Shown here: in pieces, positions 7,718-16,295 of the stretch | How positions within the stretch are numbered: the stretch's first letter is position 1 | Layout: the number at the start of each line of letters is the position of its first letter | The notes under the pieces: model-generated | Seen by the model: only the letters and a program-made list of their open reading frames with translations | Databases searched by the model: none | What the model was told of the DNA's origin: nothing | Made by a program: the position numbers and the translations under genes | Assembly: GCA_902569185.1 (NCBI GenBank) | Contig: CACFTH010000003.1 | Span: forward strand, 1-57,799 | Length of the DNA: 57,799 bases | Direction of reading: 5' to 3' | DNA from: an uncultured Pelagibacteraceae bacterium | Lineage (GTDB): Bacteria; Pseudomonadota; Alphaproteobacteria; Pelagibacterales; Pelagibacteraceae

Positions 7718-8297
7718 GATAAACAAAAATTTTAAGCTTCTTTTCTTTATAGAAAAATTGAATGAACTTAACCTAGATTATGTTAAAAAAATAGGTGCAA
7801 TTTTAATTTTAAAAAACCCAGAAAAAATCAATCTTGAGGATTTAAAGAGATTTAATAAAAGATGTATTAGTAAAAAAATTAATTTATTTATTCAAAATAG
7901 CGTAAAAATTTTATTTTTATTAAAAACAAATAATTTTTATATATCCGCATATAATAAAAGTCGGTTTGAACAGCTAAGAAAAATAAACCGTAAAGTCAAA
8001 ATAATTGGTAGTGCTCACAATATTCCTGAAATTTATGAAAAACTGAATCAAGGTTGCGAATATATTGTTTTATCTAGAATTTTTAAAACATCTAATAAGT
8101 TCAAAAAAGGATTTCTAGGCACAACTAGATTTAATTTATTAACTCGAAATTTTACTCAAAAATTTATTGCTTTGGGTGGGATAAATGAAAAAAATTTTAG
8201 ATTATTAAGTCTGCTTAATGTCCATGGTTGCGCGATGTATGGAGATAAAAAAAAAGCCGGCAAGTACATGCCGGCTTTTTTAAAAAATAATTTTTAA
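7716..8297 (+). CDS. Degenerate thiamine-phosphate synthase/TenI-like barrel protein
   Basis: 193 residues. The TIM-barrel pattern of ThiE/TenI is recognisable: an early strand with KKIGAILILKNPE, YISAYNKSRFEQLRKI, GSAHNIPEI, then GCEYIVLSRIFKTSNK in place of the ThiE signature (GxGPxxxTxTK), and FIALGGINEKN for the phosphate-binding AxGGI. The glycine-rich GxGP segment is changed to LSRI and conserved charged substrate residues are hard to find, so catalytic activity is doubtful. Such a ThiE-like gene next to yggS and upstream of leuS is typical of alphaproteobacteria. The last codons contain the terminator hairpin. Confidence 0.72.
   Translation: MINKNFKLLFFIEKLNELNLDYVKKIGAILILKNPEKINLEDLKRFNKRCISKKINLFIQNSVKILFLLKTNNFYISAYNKSRFEQLRKINRKVKIIGSAHNIPEIYEKLNQGCEYIVLSRIFKTSNKFKKGFLGTTRFNLLTRNFTQKFIALGGINEKNFRLLSLLNVHGCAMYGDKKKAGKYMPAFLKNNF
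8251..8281. terminator. Bidirectional intrinsic terminator inside the ThiE-like gene end
   Basis: A perfect 7-bp stem, GCCGGCA (8256-8262) with TGCCGGC (8269-8275) around a 6-nt loop, is flanked by an A tract before and a T tract after, so it can end transcription on both strands. It serves the ThiE-like gene (+) and the porin (-), which ends 28 nt away. The whole hairpin is translated as the C-terminal residues of the ThiE-like protein. High GC in this AT-rich context makes it stand out. Confidence 0.88.
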
Positions 8298-8302
8298 ATT
8301 AC

Positions 8303-9307
8303 TTAAAACGCAATAGCTAATGATACAGATGTAGCATCAACTGCTCTACCTGAAGTATAAGAAGCATTTGATACGTCTGAGTCAGCTATGTTTAAAGTCA
8401 TACCACCCATAGAGTAAGATAATGAAATTGAATCAAAATCTTGATCTATGTCAGTACTGTTATTACTTTTTCTAGACTCGATCTCGTTGTACGAAATTGA
8501 AAGATCATCACTGATTTTGTAAGATATACCAATGTAATCATTCACGTACTGAGTTTCTTCAGAACCAGCTGAGTTAACTACTACACCTTTTTGGTAACCA
8601 ACTGATACTGGACCAGTTGAATACTTGATGTATGCAGTACCTTCATCTGCGTGGTAAGTACCTGCTCCAGAAACTGAATCAGTTTCTTGTTCATAGACAC
8701 CAACACCAACGTCTAAACCTTCAACCATTGGTACTGAACCTGTAAGAGTTATTTCTGTACCACTGTCAGATGTTCCACCTGTTTCACCAGATGAACTATT
8801 GTCAGCTTGTGCATCGCCAGAACCAACATCAGTTGAGTACATAGCGTCAAGTTTGAAACCAGATCCCAATACGTCAGCCATAGTAACTCTGATACCGTAA
8901 GTACCATCCATACCGTTAACGTCATCAATTGAACCAAGTAATGCGTTTGCTTCTTCAAAAGCAGTCGGTGTTACATCGTCAATTGCTGAAAGTGGAGAAC
9001 CAGTTGAAGTTAAAGCAACGTCAGCCATACCCATTACGTTTCCGAATACTAATTCAGAGTCGTTAAATCCAAAAGCATCGCTTACTGTTTGCTTATAACT
9101 TACTGTAGTTCCGTTATCTAACTCTGTAGAACCAGTAACAGATAATTCTTTATCCATTCCTAAAGGGTTCCCAGTTGTTTTATAACCACTACCTTTTGTG
9201 TAAGATGCCTCCATGCTACCTGACATTGACATTTCACCTGCGTTTGCAGATGTAATAGCCAAAGCGCCAGCTAGTGCAGACAAACCTACTTTAGTTATAT
9301 TTTTCAT
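8303..9307 (-). CDS. Outer-membrane porin (Gram-negative porin family)
   Basis: 334 residues. A signal peptide (MKNITKVGLSALAGALAITSANA, cleavage after ANA) is followed by a Ser/Thr/Gly-rich, lysine-poor sequence with alternating beta strands and a C-terminal phenylalanine (SLAIAF), the export signal of outer-membrane barrels. Its codon and amino acid make-up is clearly richer in GC and small residues than that of its neighbours, as expected for a highly expressed surface protein. A strong AAGGAGATAAAC ribosome-binding site precedes ATG, and a hairpin terminator follows. Probably the main diffusion pore for small solutes; specificity unknown. Confidence 0.93.
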   Translation of the reverse strand: MKNITKVGLSALAGALAITSANAGEMSMSGSMEASYTKGSGYKTTGNPLGMDKELSVTGSTELDNGTTVSYKQTVSDAFGFNDSELVFGNVMGMADVALTSTGSPLSAIDDVTPTAFEEANALLGSIDDVNGMDGTYGIRVTMADVLGSGFKLDAMYSTDVGSGDAQADNSSSGETGGTSDSGTEITLTGSVPMVEGLDVGVGVYEQETDSVSGAGTYHADEGTAYIKYSTGPVSVGYQKGVVVNSAGSEETQYVNDYIGISYKISDDLSISYNEIESRKSNNSTDIDQDFDSISLSYSMGGMTLNIADSDVSNASYTSGRAVDATSVSLAIAF

Positions 9308-9492
9308 GTTTATCTCCTTGTTTTTGTTTATTTAAATAAACGCCAAAAAATAACTTATTTTAATCCCCTCATGCAGAATAATCGCAAAATAACTGTATTT
9401 TTTAGATATATGTTGTATAAATATCACACGAAATATGGGCTTTTTTGACGTTTATAGGTGTTTATCGATAAACTATGCGATATTAAATTATT
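9308..9492. promoter_or_regulatory. Divergent regulatory region between porin and DUF3576 gene, with two palindromes
   Basis: 185 nt hold promoters in both directions. On the plus strand TTGACG (9445-9450) and TAAACT (9469-9474), 18 nt apart, form a candidate sigma70 promoter for the lipoprotein gene. A perfect 14-nt palindrome GTTTATCGATAAAC (9460-9473) sits between and over these boxes. A second perfect palindrome with the same arms, GTTTATTTAAATAAAC (9326-9341), lies just above the porin ribosome-binding site, and a further GTTTAT half-site occurs at 9450-9455. The shared arms suggest one DNA-binding protein, but that is inference. Confidence 0.45.
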
Positions 9493-10032
9493 ATGTCTAA
9501 ATTTTTCTCGAAAAAAACAATTCTTGTTTTCATCAGTTTGCTGCTTATTTCTTGTGGAGATCCTCTTGCAAATTTACCTGGGGGAAGCAGAGAAACACCA
9601 GACAGTGGTAAAGAAAGAGCTTTAAAAAATTTAAAAGAGGGCAGAGGAATTTCTCTTAATAAAGCCCTAGGCGATCGTAAAACCACTTATGAATTCAGCT
9701 CATCAAATCCGATGTGGAGAGCAACTTTTGATGTAATTGATTTTATGCCACTAGTAACTGTAGATTATTCAGGTGGTATGATTATAACGGATTGGTATAC
9801 AGACGCAAATACCACTGAAGAGTCACTAAAATTCACAATAAGGTTTTTATCAAACGAAGTAAGATCTGATAGTTTAAAAATCATTATTCATAAAAAAACG
9901 TGCAAATCAAAAGGGGAAAATTGTATAGTTCAGAAAATTTCATCTCCTAAGCTTGAACAAACTATAAGAGCAGATATTATTAAAAAAGCTGCACTTTTAG
10001 TTGAAAATGCTAAAAATAAGAAAAAGAAATAA
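9493..10032 (+). CDS. DUF3576 outer-membrane/periplasmic lipoprotein
   Basis: 179 residues. A short signal with lipobox LLISC (cysteine at residue 21) indicates a lipid-anchored protein. The body contains [20 protein letters not shown] and GGMIITDWY, which are the recognisable blocks of DUF3576, an alphaproteobacterial family of unknown function. The gene is placed just before leuS-lptE-holA, the conserved alphaproteobacterial arrangement, hinting at a role in envelope biogenesis alongside LptE. The C-terminus is polylysine-like. It is preceded by a candidate promoter overlapping a palindrome. Confidence 0.85.
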   Translation: MSKFFSKKTILVFISLLLISCGDPLANLPGGSRETPDSGKERALKNLKEGRGISLNKALGDRKTTYEFSSSNPMWRATFDVIDFMPLVTVDYSGGMIITDWYTDANTTEESLKFTIRFLSNEVRSDSLKIIIHKKTCKSKGENCIVQKISSPKLEQTIRADIIKKAALLVENAKNKKKK

Positions 10033-10049
10033 ACAAATTCTACTACTTA

Positions 10050-12560
10050 ATGAATAAGGTTGATGTAAAAGACATAGATAAAAAATGGCAAGACTTTTGG
10101 TCAAGAAATAAAAACTCTTTTAAAAACACCGACAAAAAAAAGAAATTCTACTGCCTAGAAATGTTTCCTTATCCTTCGGGAAAAATTCACATGGGCCACG
10201 TTAGAAACTATGCTATCGGTGACGTGCTTGCAAGATATAAGACCATGCAAGGTTTTAATGTTCTTCATCCTATGGGGTGGGACTCTTTTGGAATGCCGGC
10301 TGAAAATGCTGCTAGAGAAAACAATTTAGATCCTAAAGAATGGACACAAAAAAATATTGCAACTATGAAAAGACAGCTCTGTTCTTTGGGACTTTCGATT
10401 GATTGGGATTTAGAAATTTCAACGTGTGATCCAAATTACTATAAACATCAACAATCACTCTTTATAGATTTGTATAACAAAGGATTAGTTGTTAGAAAGG
10501 AAACTTACGTAAATTGGGATCCTGTTGAACAAACAGTTCTTGCAAATGAACAAGTAATTAATGGTAAAGGATGGAGATCAAACGCTATTGTAGAAAGAAA
10601 AAAACTATCGCAATGGTTTTTTAATATATCTAAGTTTTCAGAAGAATTATTAGAAGATTTGAATTCACTCACAGAATGGCCAGAAAAAGTAAAATTAATG
10701 CAAAAAAATTGGATTGGTAAATCTGTTGGATGTGAAATTGATTTCGAAATCGAAGGACAAAAAAAAATAAAAATTTTTACAACTCGTCCAGATACTATAT
10801 TTGGCGCTACTTTTTTAGCAGTCTCAGTTGATCATCCAATTTGCAAAAATTTTAGTAATAACGATAATTTTCTTAAATTTAAAAATAAAGCTTCTCAAGT
10901 AGGGACCACCGAAGAAGCTATAGCAAACGCGGAAAAGATTGGATACAACACAGGATTTAGAGCTAAACATCCTTTTATAAAAAATAAAAGTATACCTGTT
11001 TATGTTGCGAACTTTATTTTAATGGATTATGGAACTGGTGCTATTTTTGGTTGTCCTGCTCACGACCAGAGAGACTATGATTTTGCTAAGAAATATCAAA
11101 TTGAAATTATAAAAGTAGTTAAACCGAAAGAGAAACATGAATTGGTTAAAGATAATAAGGCCTTTGATGGAGATGGAAGTATTATTAATTCTGAATTTTT
11201 AAATGGTTTAAATATTTCCGATGCAAAAGATAAGATAATAAGAGAAATAGAGAAGAAGAAAATAGGCAAAAGGCAAATATCTTATAGACTTAAAGATTGG
11301 GGAATTTCTAGACAAAGGTATTGGGGTTGCCCAATACCAATGATTTATTTAAAAAATGGTAAAGTTGTTCCTGTAGATAAGAGTGAATTACCAATAACTT
11401 TACCTGGTGATGCAGATCTAAATTCAAAAGGTAATCCACTAGAAAACCATCCTAATTGGAAAAAAACCAAATATAAAAAAACAGGTGAAGATGCTGTTAG
11501 AGAGACCGATACTCTAGACACATTTGTGGATTCTTCATGGTATTTTATTAGATTTTGCTCTCCTAAATTAAAGGATAAACCTTTTGATGAAAAGTCTCTT
11601 AGTTATTGGATGCCGGTTGATCAATACATTGGTGGGATAGAACATGCGATTTTACATTTACTCTATTCAAGATTTTTTATGAGGGCAATTAAATTAAATG
11701 ATGAGAAAATAAAAATAAAAGAACCTTTTAAGGGTCTTTTTACACAAGGAATGGTTTGTCATGAAACTTACAAAAATCAAAAAGGAAATTGGCTGAGTCC
11801 TGAAGAAATAAAAGATTTTAATAAATCTGAAATCAAAATTGGCCCTCCTGAAGCAATGTCTAAATCAAAAAAAAATGTTGTGGATCCTGAAAGCATGATA
11901 AAAATTTATGGAGCTGATGCGATCAGATGGTTTATGCTTTCGGATAGCCCGCCAGATAGAGATATTCAATGGTCAAATGATGGGGTAGCCGCAGCACATA
12001 AATTTGTTCAAAGAGTTTGGTCTTTAAATGAAAAGGCTATAAAAAGAAAAAACGTAAAATCTTTAGAAGAGGAAAAAAAGAAATTTTTATCAGCTATAAA
12101 TAAATATTTGTTTAAGATTACAAGTTTTATAGAAAAATTTCAGTTAAATGTGGCTATAGCTTCTTTTTATGAAGCAATAAGATTGATGGAGGAATATGTC
12201 AATAAACCTGTTGAAAATCAGGATTTTTTACGATCACAAGCAAATTTGATGAAAGCTATAATGCCATTTATACCTCACATATCCTGTGAGTGCTTGTCAA
12301 AACTTGAAGGTAAAGATTTTTATTCAAAAATTGCATGGCCAAAAATTGAGGAAAACTTTTTAACAGATGAAAACGTCGTTATTGTAGTTCAAATAAACGG
12401 CAAAAAAAGGGGGCTTATTTCAGCAAAGAAAAATATTTCTGAAGCTAATGCTACAAAAGAAGCACAAAAAATCGATAATGTACAAAAAAATCTTAGAAAT
12501 AAAAAAATAATTAAAAAAATATTTGTTAGAAATAAGATTATAAACTTTATTGTTACATGA
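10050..12560 (+). CDS. leuS: Leucyl-tRNA synthetase
   Basis: 836 residues, a full class I synthetase. The HIGH-type motif is [14 protein letters not shown] (about residue 43-56), the editing (CP1) domain contains [12 protein letters not shown] near 243-254, and the KMSKS loop is [13 protein letters not shown] near 609. The C-terminal anticodon-binding domain ends in a lysine-rich tail. It charges tRNA-Leu and proofreads mischarged isoleucine or methionine. The stop codon overlaps the lptE start by 4 nt, so the two are translated together. Confidence 0.99.
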   Translation: MNKVDVKDIDKKWQDFWSRNKNSFKNTDKKKKFYCLEMFPYPSGKIHMGHVRNYAIGDVLARYKTMQGFNVLHPMGWDSFGMPAENAARENNLDPKEWTQKNIATMKRQLCSLGLSIDWDLEISTCDPNYYKHQQSLFIDLYNKGLVVRKETYVNWDPVEQTVLANEQVINGKGWRSNAIVERKKLSQWFFNISKFSEELLEDLNSLTEWPEKVKLMQKNWIGKSVGCEIDFEIEGQKKIKIFTTRPDTIFGATFLAVSVDHPICKNFSNNDNFLKFKNKASQVGTTEEAIANAEKIGYNTGFRAKHPFIKNKSIPVYVANFILMDYGTGAIFGCPAHDQRDYDFAKKYQIEIIKVVKPKEKHELVKDNKAFDGDGSIINSEFLNGLNISDAKDKIIREIEKKKIGKRQISYRLKDWGISRQRYWGCPIPMIYLKNGKVVPVDKSELPITLPGDADLNSKGNPLENHPNWKKTKYKKTGEDAVRETDTLDTFVDSSWYFIRFCSPKLKDKPFDEKSLSYWMPVDQYIGGIEHAILHLLYSRFFMRAIKLNDEKIKIKEPFKGLFTQGMVCHETYKNQKGNWLSPEEIKDFNKSEIKIGPPEAMSKSKKNVVDPESMIKIYGADAIRWFMLSDSPPDRDIQWSNDGVAAAHKFVQRVWSLNEKAIKRKNVKSLEEEKKKFLSAINKYLFKITSFIEKFQLNVAIASFYEAIRLMEEYVNKPVENQDFLRSQANLMKAIMPFIPHISCECLSKLEGKDFYSKIAWPKIEENFLTDENVVIVVQINGKKRGLISAKKNISEANATKEAQKIDNVQKNLRNKKIIKKIFVRNKIINFIVT

Positions 12561-13021
12561 AAAACTTTAAATTAAATAAAATATTCTTCATTGTAATAGG
12601 TATTCATTTACTCCTTGGTTGTGGTTATCAGCCTATTTTTAATAAAGATAACCAAAATTTCTCAATTTCTAAATTTAACCTAGAGGGAAATAAAAGGATT
12701 GGTGGACTTTTGAAAAATAATTTAATTAGTGTCAAAAAAGCAGCAAATGTAATTGAATTAAATATAAAATCAGAAAAGAAAACAGCGGTCTCTAATAAAA
12801 ATCAATCAGGTAAAATATTAACTTATTCGATAACATTAACGATTGAAATTAGTGCAAGTAATAATAAAAATGTTTTATTTAATAAAGTTTTCACTAAGTC
12901 GCAAAATTATCCAGCATCTGATGTATATTCGGATACGTTAAATAATGAAAAAAAAATTGTAGAGAGTTTAATTGAGGCTATTGCAAGTGAATTACAAATT
13001 GAATTAAACTCAATTTTATAA
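12557..13021 (+). CDS. lptE: LPS-assembly lipoprotein LptE
   Basis: 154 residues. A signal peptide ends in the lipobox LLLGC (Cys22) followed immediately by GYQPIF, the sequence opening typical of LptE. The rest is an alpha/beta LptE-like domain ([27 protein letters not shown]). LptE plugs the LptD barrel that inserts lipopolysaccharide into the outer membrane. Location between leuS and holA is the conserved context, which strengthens the call despite low sequence conservation of the family. It overlaps leuS by 4 nt and abuts holA. Confidence 0.88.
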   Translation: MKNFKLNKIFFIVIGIHLLLGCGYQPIFNKDNQNFSISKFNLEGNKRIGGLLKNNLISVKKAANVIELNIKSEKKTAVSNKNQSGKILTYSITLTIEISASNNKNVLFNKVFTKSQNYPASDVYSDTLNNEKKIVESLIEAIASELQIELNSIL

Positions 13022-14026
13022 ATGATTTTAAAAAGCTATTTGCTAGAACAAAATATTACTTTAATAGACAAATATTTTATTAACCTTATCTATGGTGAAA
13101 ATATAGGTATGAAAGATGATATTAAAGATCAAATTAGGACTTATTTTAAAAGCTGTGAAAAAATCTTATTTACCCAAGATGAAATATTAAAAAAAAAGGA
13201 TCTTCTCATCGAACAAGTTGAAAACACCTCTTTGTTTAGTAGTAAAAAAATTATCATCATAAACGAAGTTACAGATAAAATTAAAGATATAATTAGTGAG
13301 GTCGGACAAAAACCGAAGGAAGACCTTAAAATATTTTTATTCGCACAAGCTTTAGAAAAAAAATCAATACTTAGAAAAAATTTTGAAAAAGGGAATACAC
13401 AAGGAATTATTGCATGTTACCAAGATAATGAAAAAACACTTGGGGAGTATATAAGAAAGAAACTTAAAGATTATTCTGGTGTAACTCAACAGATGATCAA
13501 TTTTTTAATTAAAAATTGTAACCTTGACAGAAAAACTCTTTCTGGTGAAATCGACAAAATTAAATGTCTTTTTATTGATAAGAAAATTAATACAGACAAA
13601 CTTCCAGAATTGTTGAATAACAACAATAATTTGGACTTTAACAGTGTAAGAGATGCGTGTTTCAGTGCGGATAAGACTAACTTGAATGAAAATCTTGGAA
13701 ACATTGTTCTTCAAAACGAAAATGCTTATTTTTACCTAAGTATATTAAGCAACAGAATAGAAAAACTTATAAATCTAAATTATGAATTAAGAAAAGAGAA
13801 AAATATTGAGAAGGCTATTGATAAAATGAAACCTCCAATATTTTGGAAGGATAAACCAACTTTTTATAAACAAATTAGCAGATGGAATTCAGAAAAATTA
13901 GAACAAGCAAGAAAAATTCTTTTTAATGCAGAAATTCAACTCAAAGTAAATGCGAATTTAAATAATAATACTTTAATTAAGAATTTAATAGTTGATCTTT
14001 ATCAAAAGGCTTCGTCTACTTCCTAA
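13022..14026 (+). CDS. holA: DNA polymerase III delta subunit (clamp-loader)
   Basis: 334 residues, the expected length. It shows HolA features rather than sharp motifs: an N-terminal region with FINLIYGENIGMKDDIKDQI, LIEQVENTSLFSSKKIIIINEV (the second strand of the ATPase-like domain), and the C-terminal collar region NRIEKLINLNYELRKEKNIEKA followed by the KPPIFWKDKPTFYKQISRWN segment typical of alphaproteobacterial delta. It opens the sliding clamp in the clamp loader. The ATG directly follows lptE. Its last 11 nt overlap parB tail to tail. Confidence 0.9.
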   Translation: MILKSYLLEQNITLIDKYFINLIYGENIGMKDDIKDQIRTYFKSCEKILFTQDEILKKKDLLIEQVENTSLFSSKKIIIINEVTDKIKDIISEVGQKPKEDLKIFLFAQALEKKSILRKNFEKGNTQGIIACYQDNEKTLGEYIRKKLKDYSGVTQQMINFLIKNCNLDRKTLSGEIDKIKCLFIDKKINTDKLPELLNNNNNLDFNSVRDACFSADKTNLNENLGNIVLQNENAYFYLSILSNRIEKLINLNYELRKEKNIEKAIDKMKPPIFWKDKPTFYKQISRWNSEKLEQARKILFNAEIQLKVNANLNNNTLIKNLIVDLYQKASSTS

Positions 14027-14861
14027 GTTTTTTAGATATTAAATCAAATTGATCTAATGATTTATATTCAATAATAACTTTACCAGAATTATTTTTTTTG
14101 TTTAATATCTTAACATTTAATCCAAGTTTGCTTTCAATTTCATTTCTAACAAATTGAATATTTGGATCTTCATCATTAGGTTTTGCAGATCTTTTTTTGC
14201 CCTTAATAAAAGTTTCTATCTCTCTTGCAGCCAGTTTTTTTTTAACTACATTTTCAGCTATTTCAGATGCATTTGGCATACCAATTAGTGGTCTTGCCTG
14301 ACCTGCCGTTAGTTTTTCCTCTTCTAAGAGTCCGATAATATCTTTTGGTAAGGTTAGTAACCTTAGTGTATTACTTACATGACTTCTACTCTTTGACATA
14401 AATTTTGCAATCGTTTCATGATCGTAACCGAACTCTTTAATTAATCTTTTGTAGCCTTTGGCTTCTTCTATAATATTTAGATCTTGTCTTTGAATATTTT
14501 CGACTATGGCTATTTCTAGACTTTTTTGATCGTCTATATCTAATATTATAACTGGAATTTTATTTAACCCTGCCCTTTGTGCAGCTAGCCATCTTCTCTC
14601 ACCAGCTACAATCTCATATTTTCCTTTTTCATACTTGTTTGGTCTAACTGCTATTGGCTGTATTACTCCATTTTCCTTAATTGATTTCGATAACTCATTC
14701 AATTTCTCCTCATCAAAAATGGTTCTAGGTTGATACTTGTTTCGAGATAAATCAGCGATAGGTATAATATTTGAAACTTTATCACTCGAGATTGATTTAT
14801 TATCAATATCTCCGAACAGTGCTGAAAGTCCTCTCCCAAGCCCTTTTTTTGCAGGGTTCAT
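14016..14861 (-). CDS. parB: Chromosome-partitioning protein ParB
   Basis: 281 residues. The N-terminal KGLGRGLSALFGD is characteristic of chromosomal ParB. Then come the CTPase/ParB-box motifs QPRTIFDEEKLNELSKSI, QPIAVRP and GERRWLAAQRAG, the helix-turn-helix (HETIAKFMSKSRSHVSNTLRLL) that reads parS, and a C-terminal dimerisation domain. ParB loads at parS and spreads as a CTP-dependent clamp. The start overlaps the parA stop by 4 nt. Two candidate parS sites are present about 1 kb upstream in rsmG. Confidence 0.97.
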   Translation of the reverse strand: MNPAKKGLGRGLSALFGDIDNKSISSDKVSNIIPIADLSRNKYQPRTIFDEEKLNELSKSIKENGVIQPIAVRPNKYEKGKYEIVAGERRWLAAQRAGLNKIPVIILDIDDQKSLEIAIVENIQRQDLNIIEEAKGYKRLIKEFGYDHETIAKFMSKSRSHVSNTLRLLTLPKDIIGLLEEEKLTAGQARPLIGMPNASEIAENVVKKKLAAREIETFIKGKKRSAKPNDEDPNIQFVRNEIESKLGLNVKILNKKNNSGKVIIEYKSLDQFDLISKKLRK

Positions 14862-15658
14862 GCTGCGCTTCCTAACGATTGATTTTCCTGATTAATAAAC
14901 TCTTCTGCCAAATTTATATATGATTTACTGCCTGCACATTTTTTATCATAAATTAAACAAGGCATGCCATGTGAAGGAGCTTCGGATAACCTCACGTTTC
15001 TTGGCACGACAGTTTTGTAGACCTTATTTTTAAAATGATTTCTTGCTTCAGAATCTACTTGGGCAGATAATTTGTTTCTTTTATCAAACATCGTTAAAAG
15101 TACTCCTCTTATCCCTAGGTCAGGATTTAGATTTATTTTTATCCTGTCAATTGTTTTTACTAATTGAGTTATTCCCTCCAAAGCAAAAAATTCTGTTTGA
15201 AGAGGTATTAATAATTCATTGGCTGCCACTAAAGACATCACTGTTAGTAAACTTAAAGAGGGAGGGCAATCTATAAAAATGTTTTCGTATCTTTTTAGAT
15301 AACCATCTACATCATTTTTAAGAATCTCTTTAAGCAAAAAAGCTCTGTTAGCATCATTAGCTGTTTCAACTTCGAGACCTGAAAGATTGACGTTAGATCC
15401 TATTAAATCTAAACCTGGAACGCTACTCTGTTGAACCACCTTCTTAATTGAAGTTTTTCCGATTAGTAGATTATAAATGCTTTTATCCTCATCATTATTT
15501 GATTTACCCAATCCGGTAGTTGCGTTACCTTGGGGATCGAGATCAATAACTAGAGTCTTTTTTCCTTTTATCGCTAGTGCTGTTGCTAAGTTTATTACAG
15601 TTGTAGTTTTTCCAACTCCACCCTTTTGATTTATTACAGATATTATCGATCTAGCCAC
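14858..15658 (-). CDS. parA: Chromosome-partitioning ATPase ParA (Soj family)
   Basis: 266 residues with the deviant Walker A KGGVGKTT (11-18), the A' region VIDLDPQGNATTGLG, and Walker B FIDCPPSLSLLT near 128. It forms an ATP-dependent dimer on the nucleoid that moves ParB-bound origins. It lies between rsmG (3-nt gap) and parB (4-nt overlap), the canonical rsmG-parA-parB order. Length and motifs are complete. Confidence 0.98.
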   Translation of the reverse strand: MARSIISVINQKGGVGKTTTVINLATALAIKGKKTLVIDLDPQGNATTGLGKSNNDEDKSIYNLLIGKTSIKKVVQQSSVPGLDLIGSNVNLSGLEVETANDANRAFLLKEILKNDVDGYLKRYENIFIDCPPSLSLLTVMSLVAANELLIPLQTEFFALEGITQLVKTIDRIKINLNPDLGIRGVLLTMFDKRNKLSAQVDSEARNHFKNKVYKTVVPRNVRLSEAPSHGMPCLIYDKKCAGSKSYINLAEEFINQENQSLGSAA

Positions 15659-15661
15659 AAT

Positions 15662-16288
15662 TTATTTTTTAGCATCAACTATTATTATTTTTGAATCACT
15701 CGATGTGATGCTAGGTACTAGCTTATACTTATAAATTAGGCCCTTTGAAGCTTTTTTTAGTTCTTCCTGTGCACTCTTTCCAAGCATTACAATAAGTTTG
15801 TGTGATTTCTTGGAGGTTTCACGTGAAATTCTTAATATTTCAGGCAATTTTTTAAAAGCTCTACATACAATATAGTCTGTTTCTATTGTATGAGATTGAC
15901 AATCATTATCATATACATATGTTCTTTCAAGATTAAGTTTTTGTATTATGGATTTTATAAAACCAACTTTTACTTTAGATTTTTCATAAAGTTTCACGTG
16001 AAACGTGATAATATCACTATAAAAGATAGATAGAATAATTCCTGGGAAACCCGCTCCAGTTCCTAAATCAGCTAAACTATTAAAATTCTTATGATCAATA
16101 TGATTAACAAGCTGAGCAGAATCAAGAACATGTCGGTTCCAAATCTCTTTTTCGGAGTGTTTAGAGATTAAATTATACTTTTGATTATAATTTAAAACCT
16201 CCTGAACAAATAATTCAATAAGTTCTAGTTTTTTTGGGTTAAAATTTAGATCTCTAGTTAAAATCAGCTTAGATTCACTAAGACTCAT
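15662..16288 (-). CDS. rsmG: 16S rRNA (guanine-527-N7) methyltransferase RsmG
   Basis: 208 residues. The SAM-binding motif is LADLGTGAGFPGI (about 71-83), and the N-terminal block NLISKHSEKEIWNRHVLDSAQL is the family signature (usually NLTAxxxxxxxxxxHxxDSL). It methylates G527 of 16S rRNA. The gene carries two parS-like palindromes in its coding sequence. It is placed 7 nt after mnmG and 3 nt before parA in a likely single operon. Confidence 0.96.
   Translation of the reverse strand: MSLSESKLILTRDLNFNPKKLELIELFVQEVLNYNQKYNLISKHSEKEIWNRHVLDSAQLVNHIDHKNFNSLADLGTGAGFPGIILSIFYSDIITFHVKLYEKSKVKVGFIKSIIQKLNLERTYVYDNDCQSHTIETDYIVCRAFKKLPEILRISRETSKKSHKLIVMLGKSAQEELKKASKGLIYKYKLVPSITSSDSKIIIVDAKK
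15815..15830. other. parS-like site 1 (ParB binding), inside rsmG
   Basis: A 12-bp perfect palindromic core TTTCACGTGAAA, matching 13 of 16 positions of the bacterial parS consensus TGTTTCACGTGAAACA. It lies about 1 kb from parB. The mismatches are at the outer positions, so binding may be weaker than at site 2. Confidence 0.65.
15990..16005. other. parS-like site 2 (ParB binding), inside rsmG
   Basis: GTTTCACGTGAAAC (15991-16004) is a perfect 14-bp palindrome and the whole site matches the parS consensus in 14 of 16 positions, only the two end bases differing. It is 175 bp from site 1 and next to parAB, and about 19 kb from the proposed origin, a typical setting for parS. Confidence 0.85.
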
Positions 16289-16295
16289 AAGGATT

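Noticed and set aside
7718..7726. TTG start for yggS
   Set aside because: Adds three residues only; the ATG at 7717 is a better start codon and fits the family.
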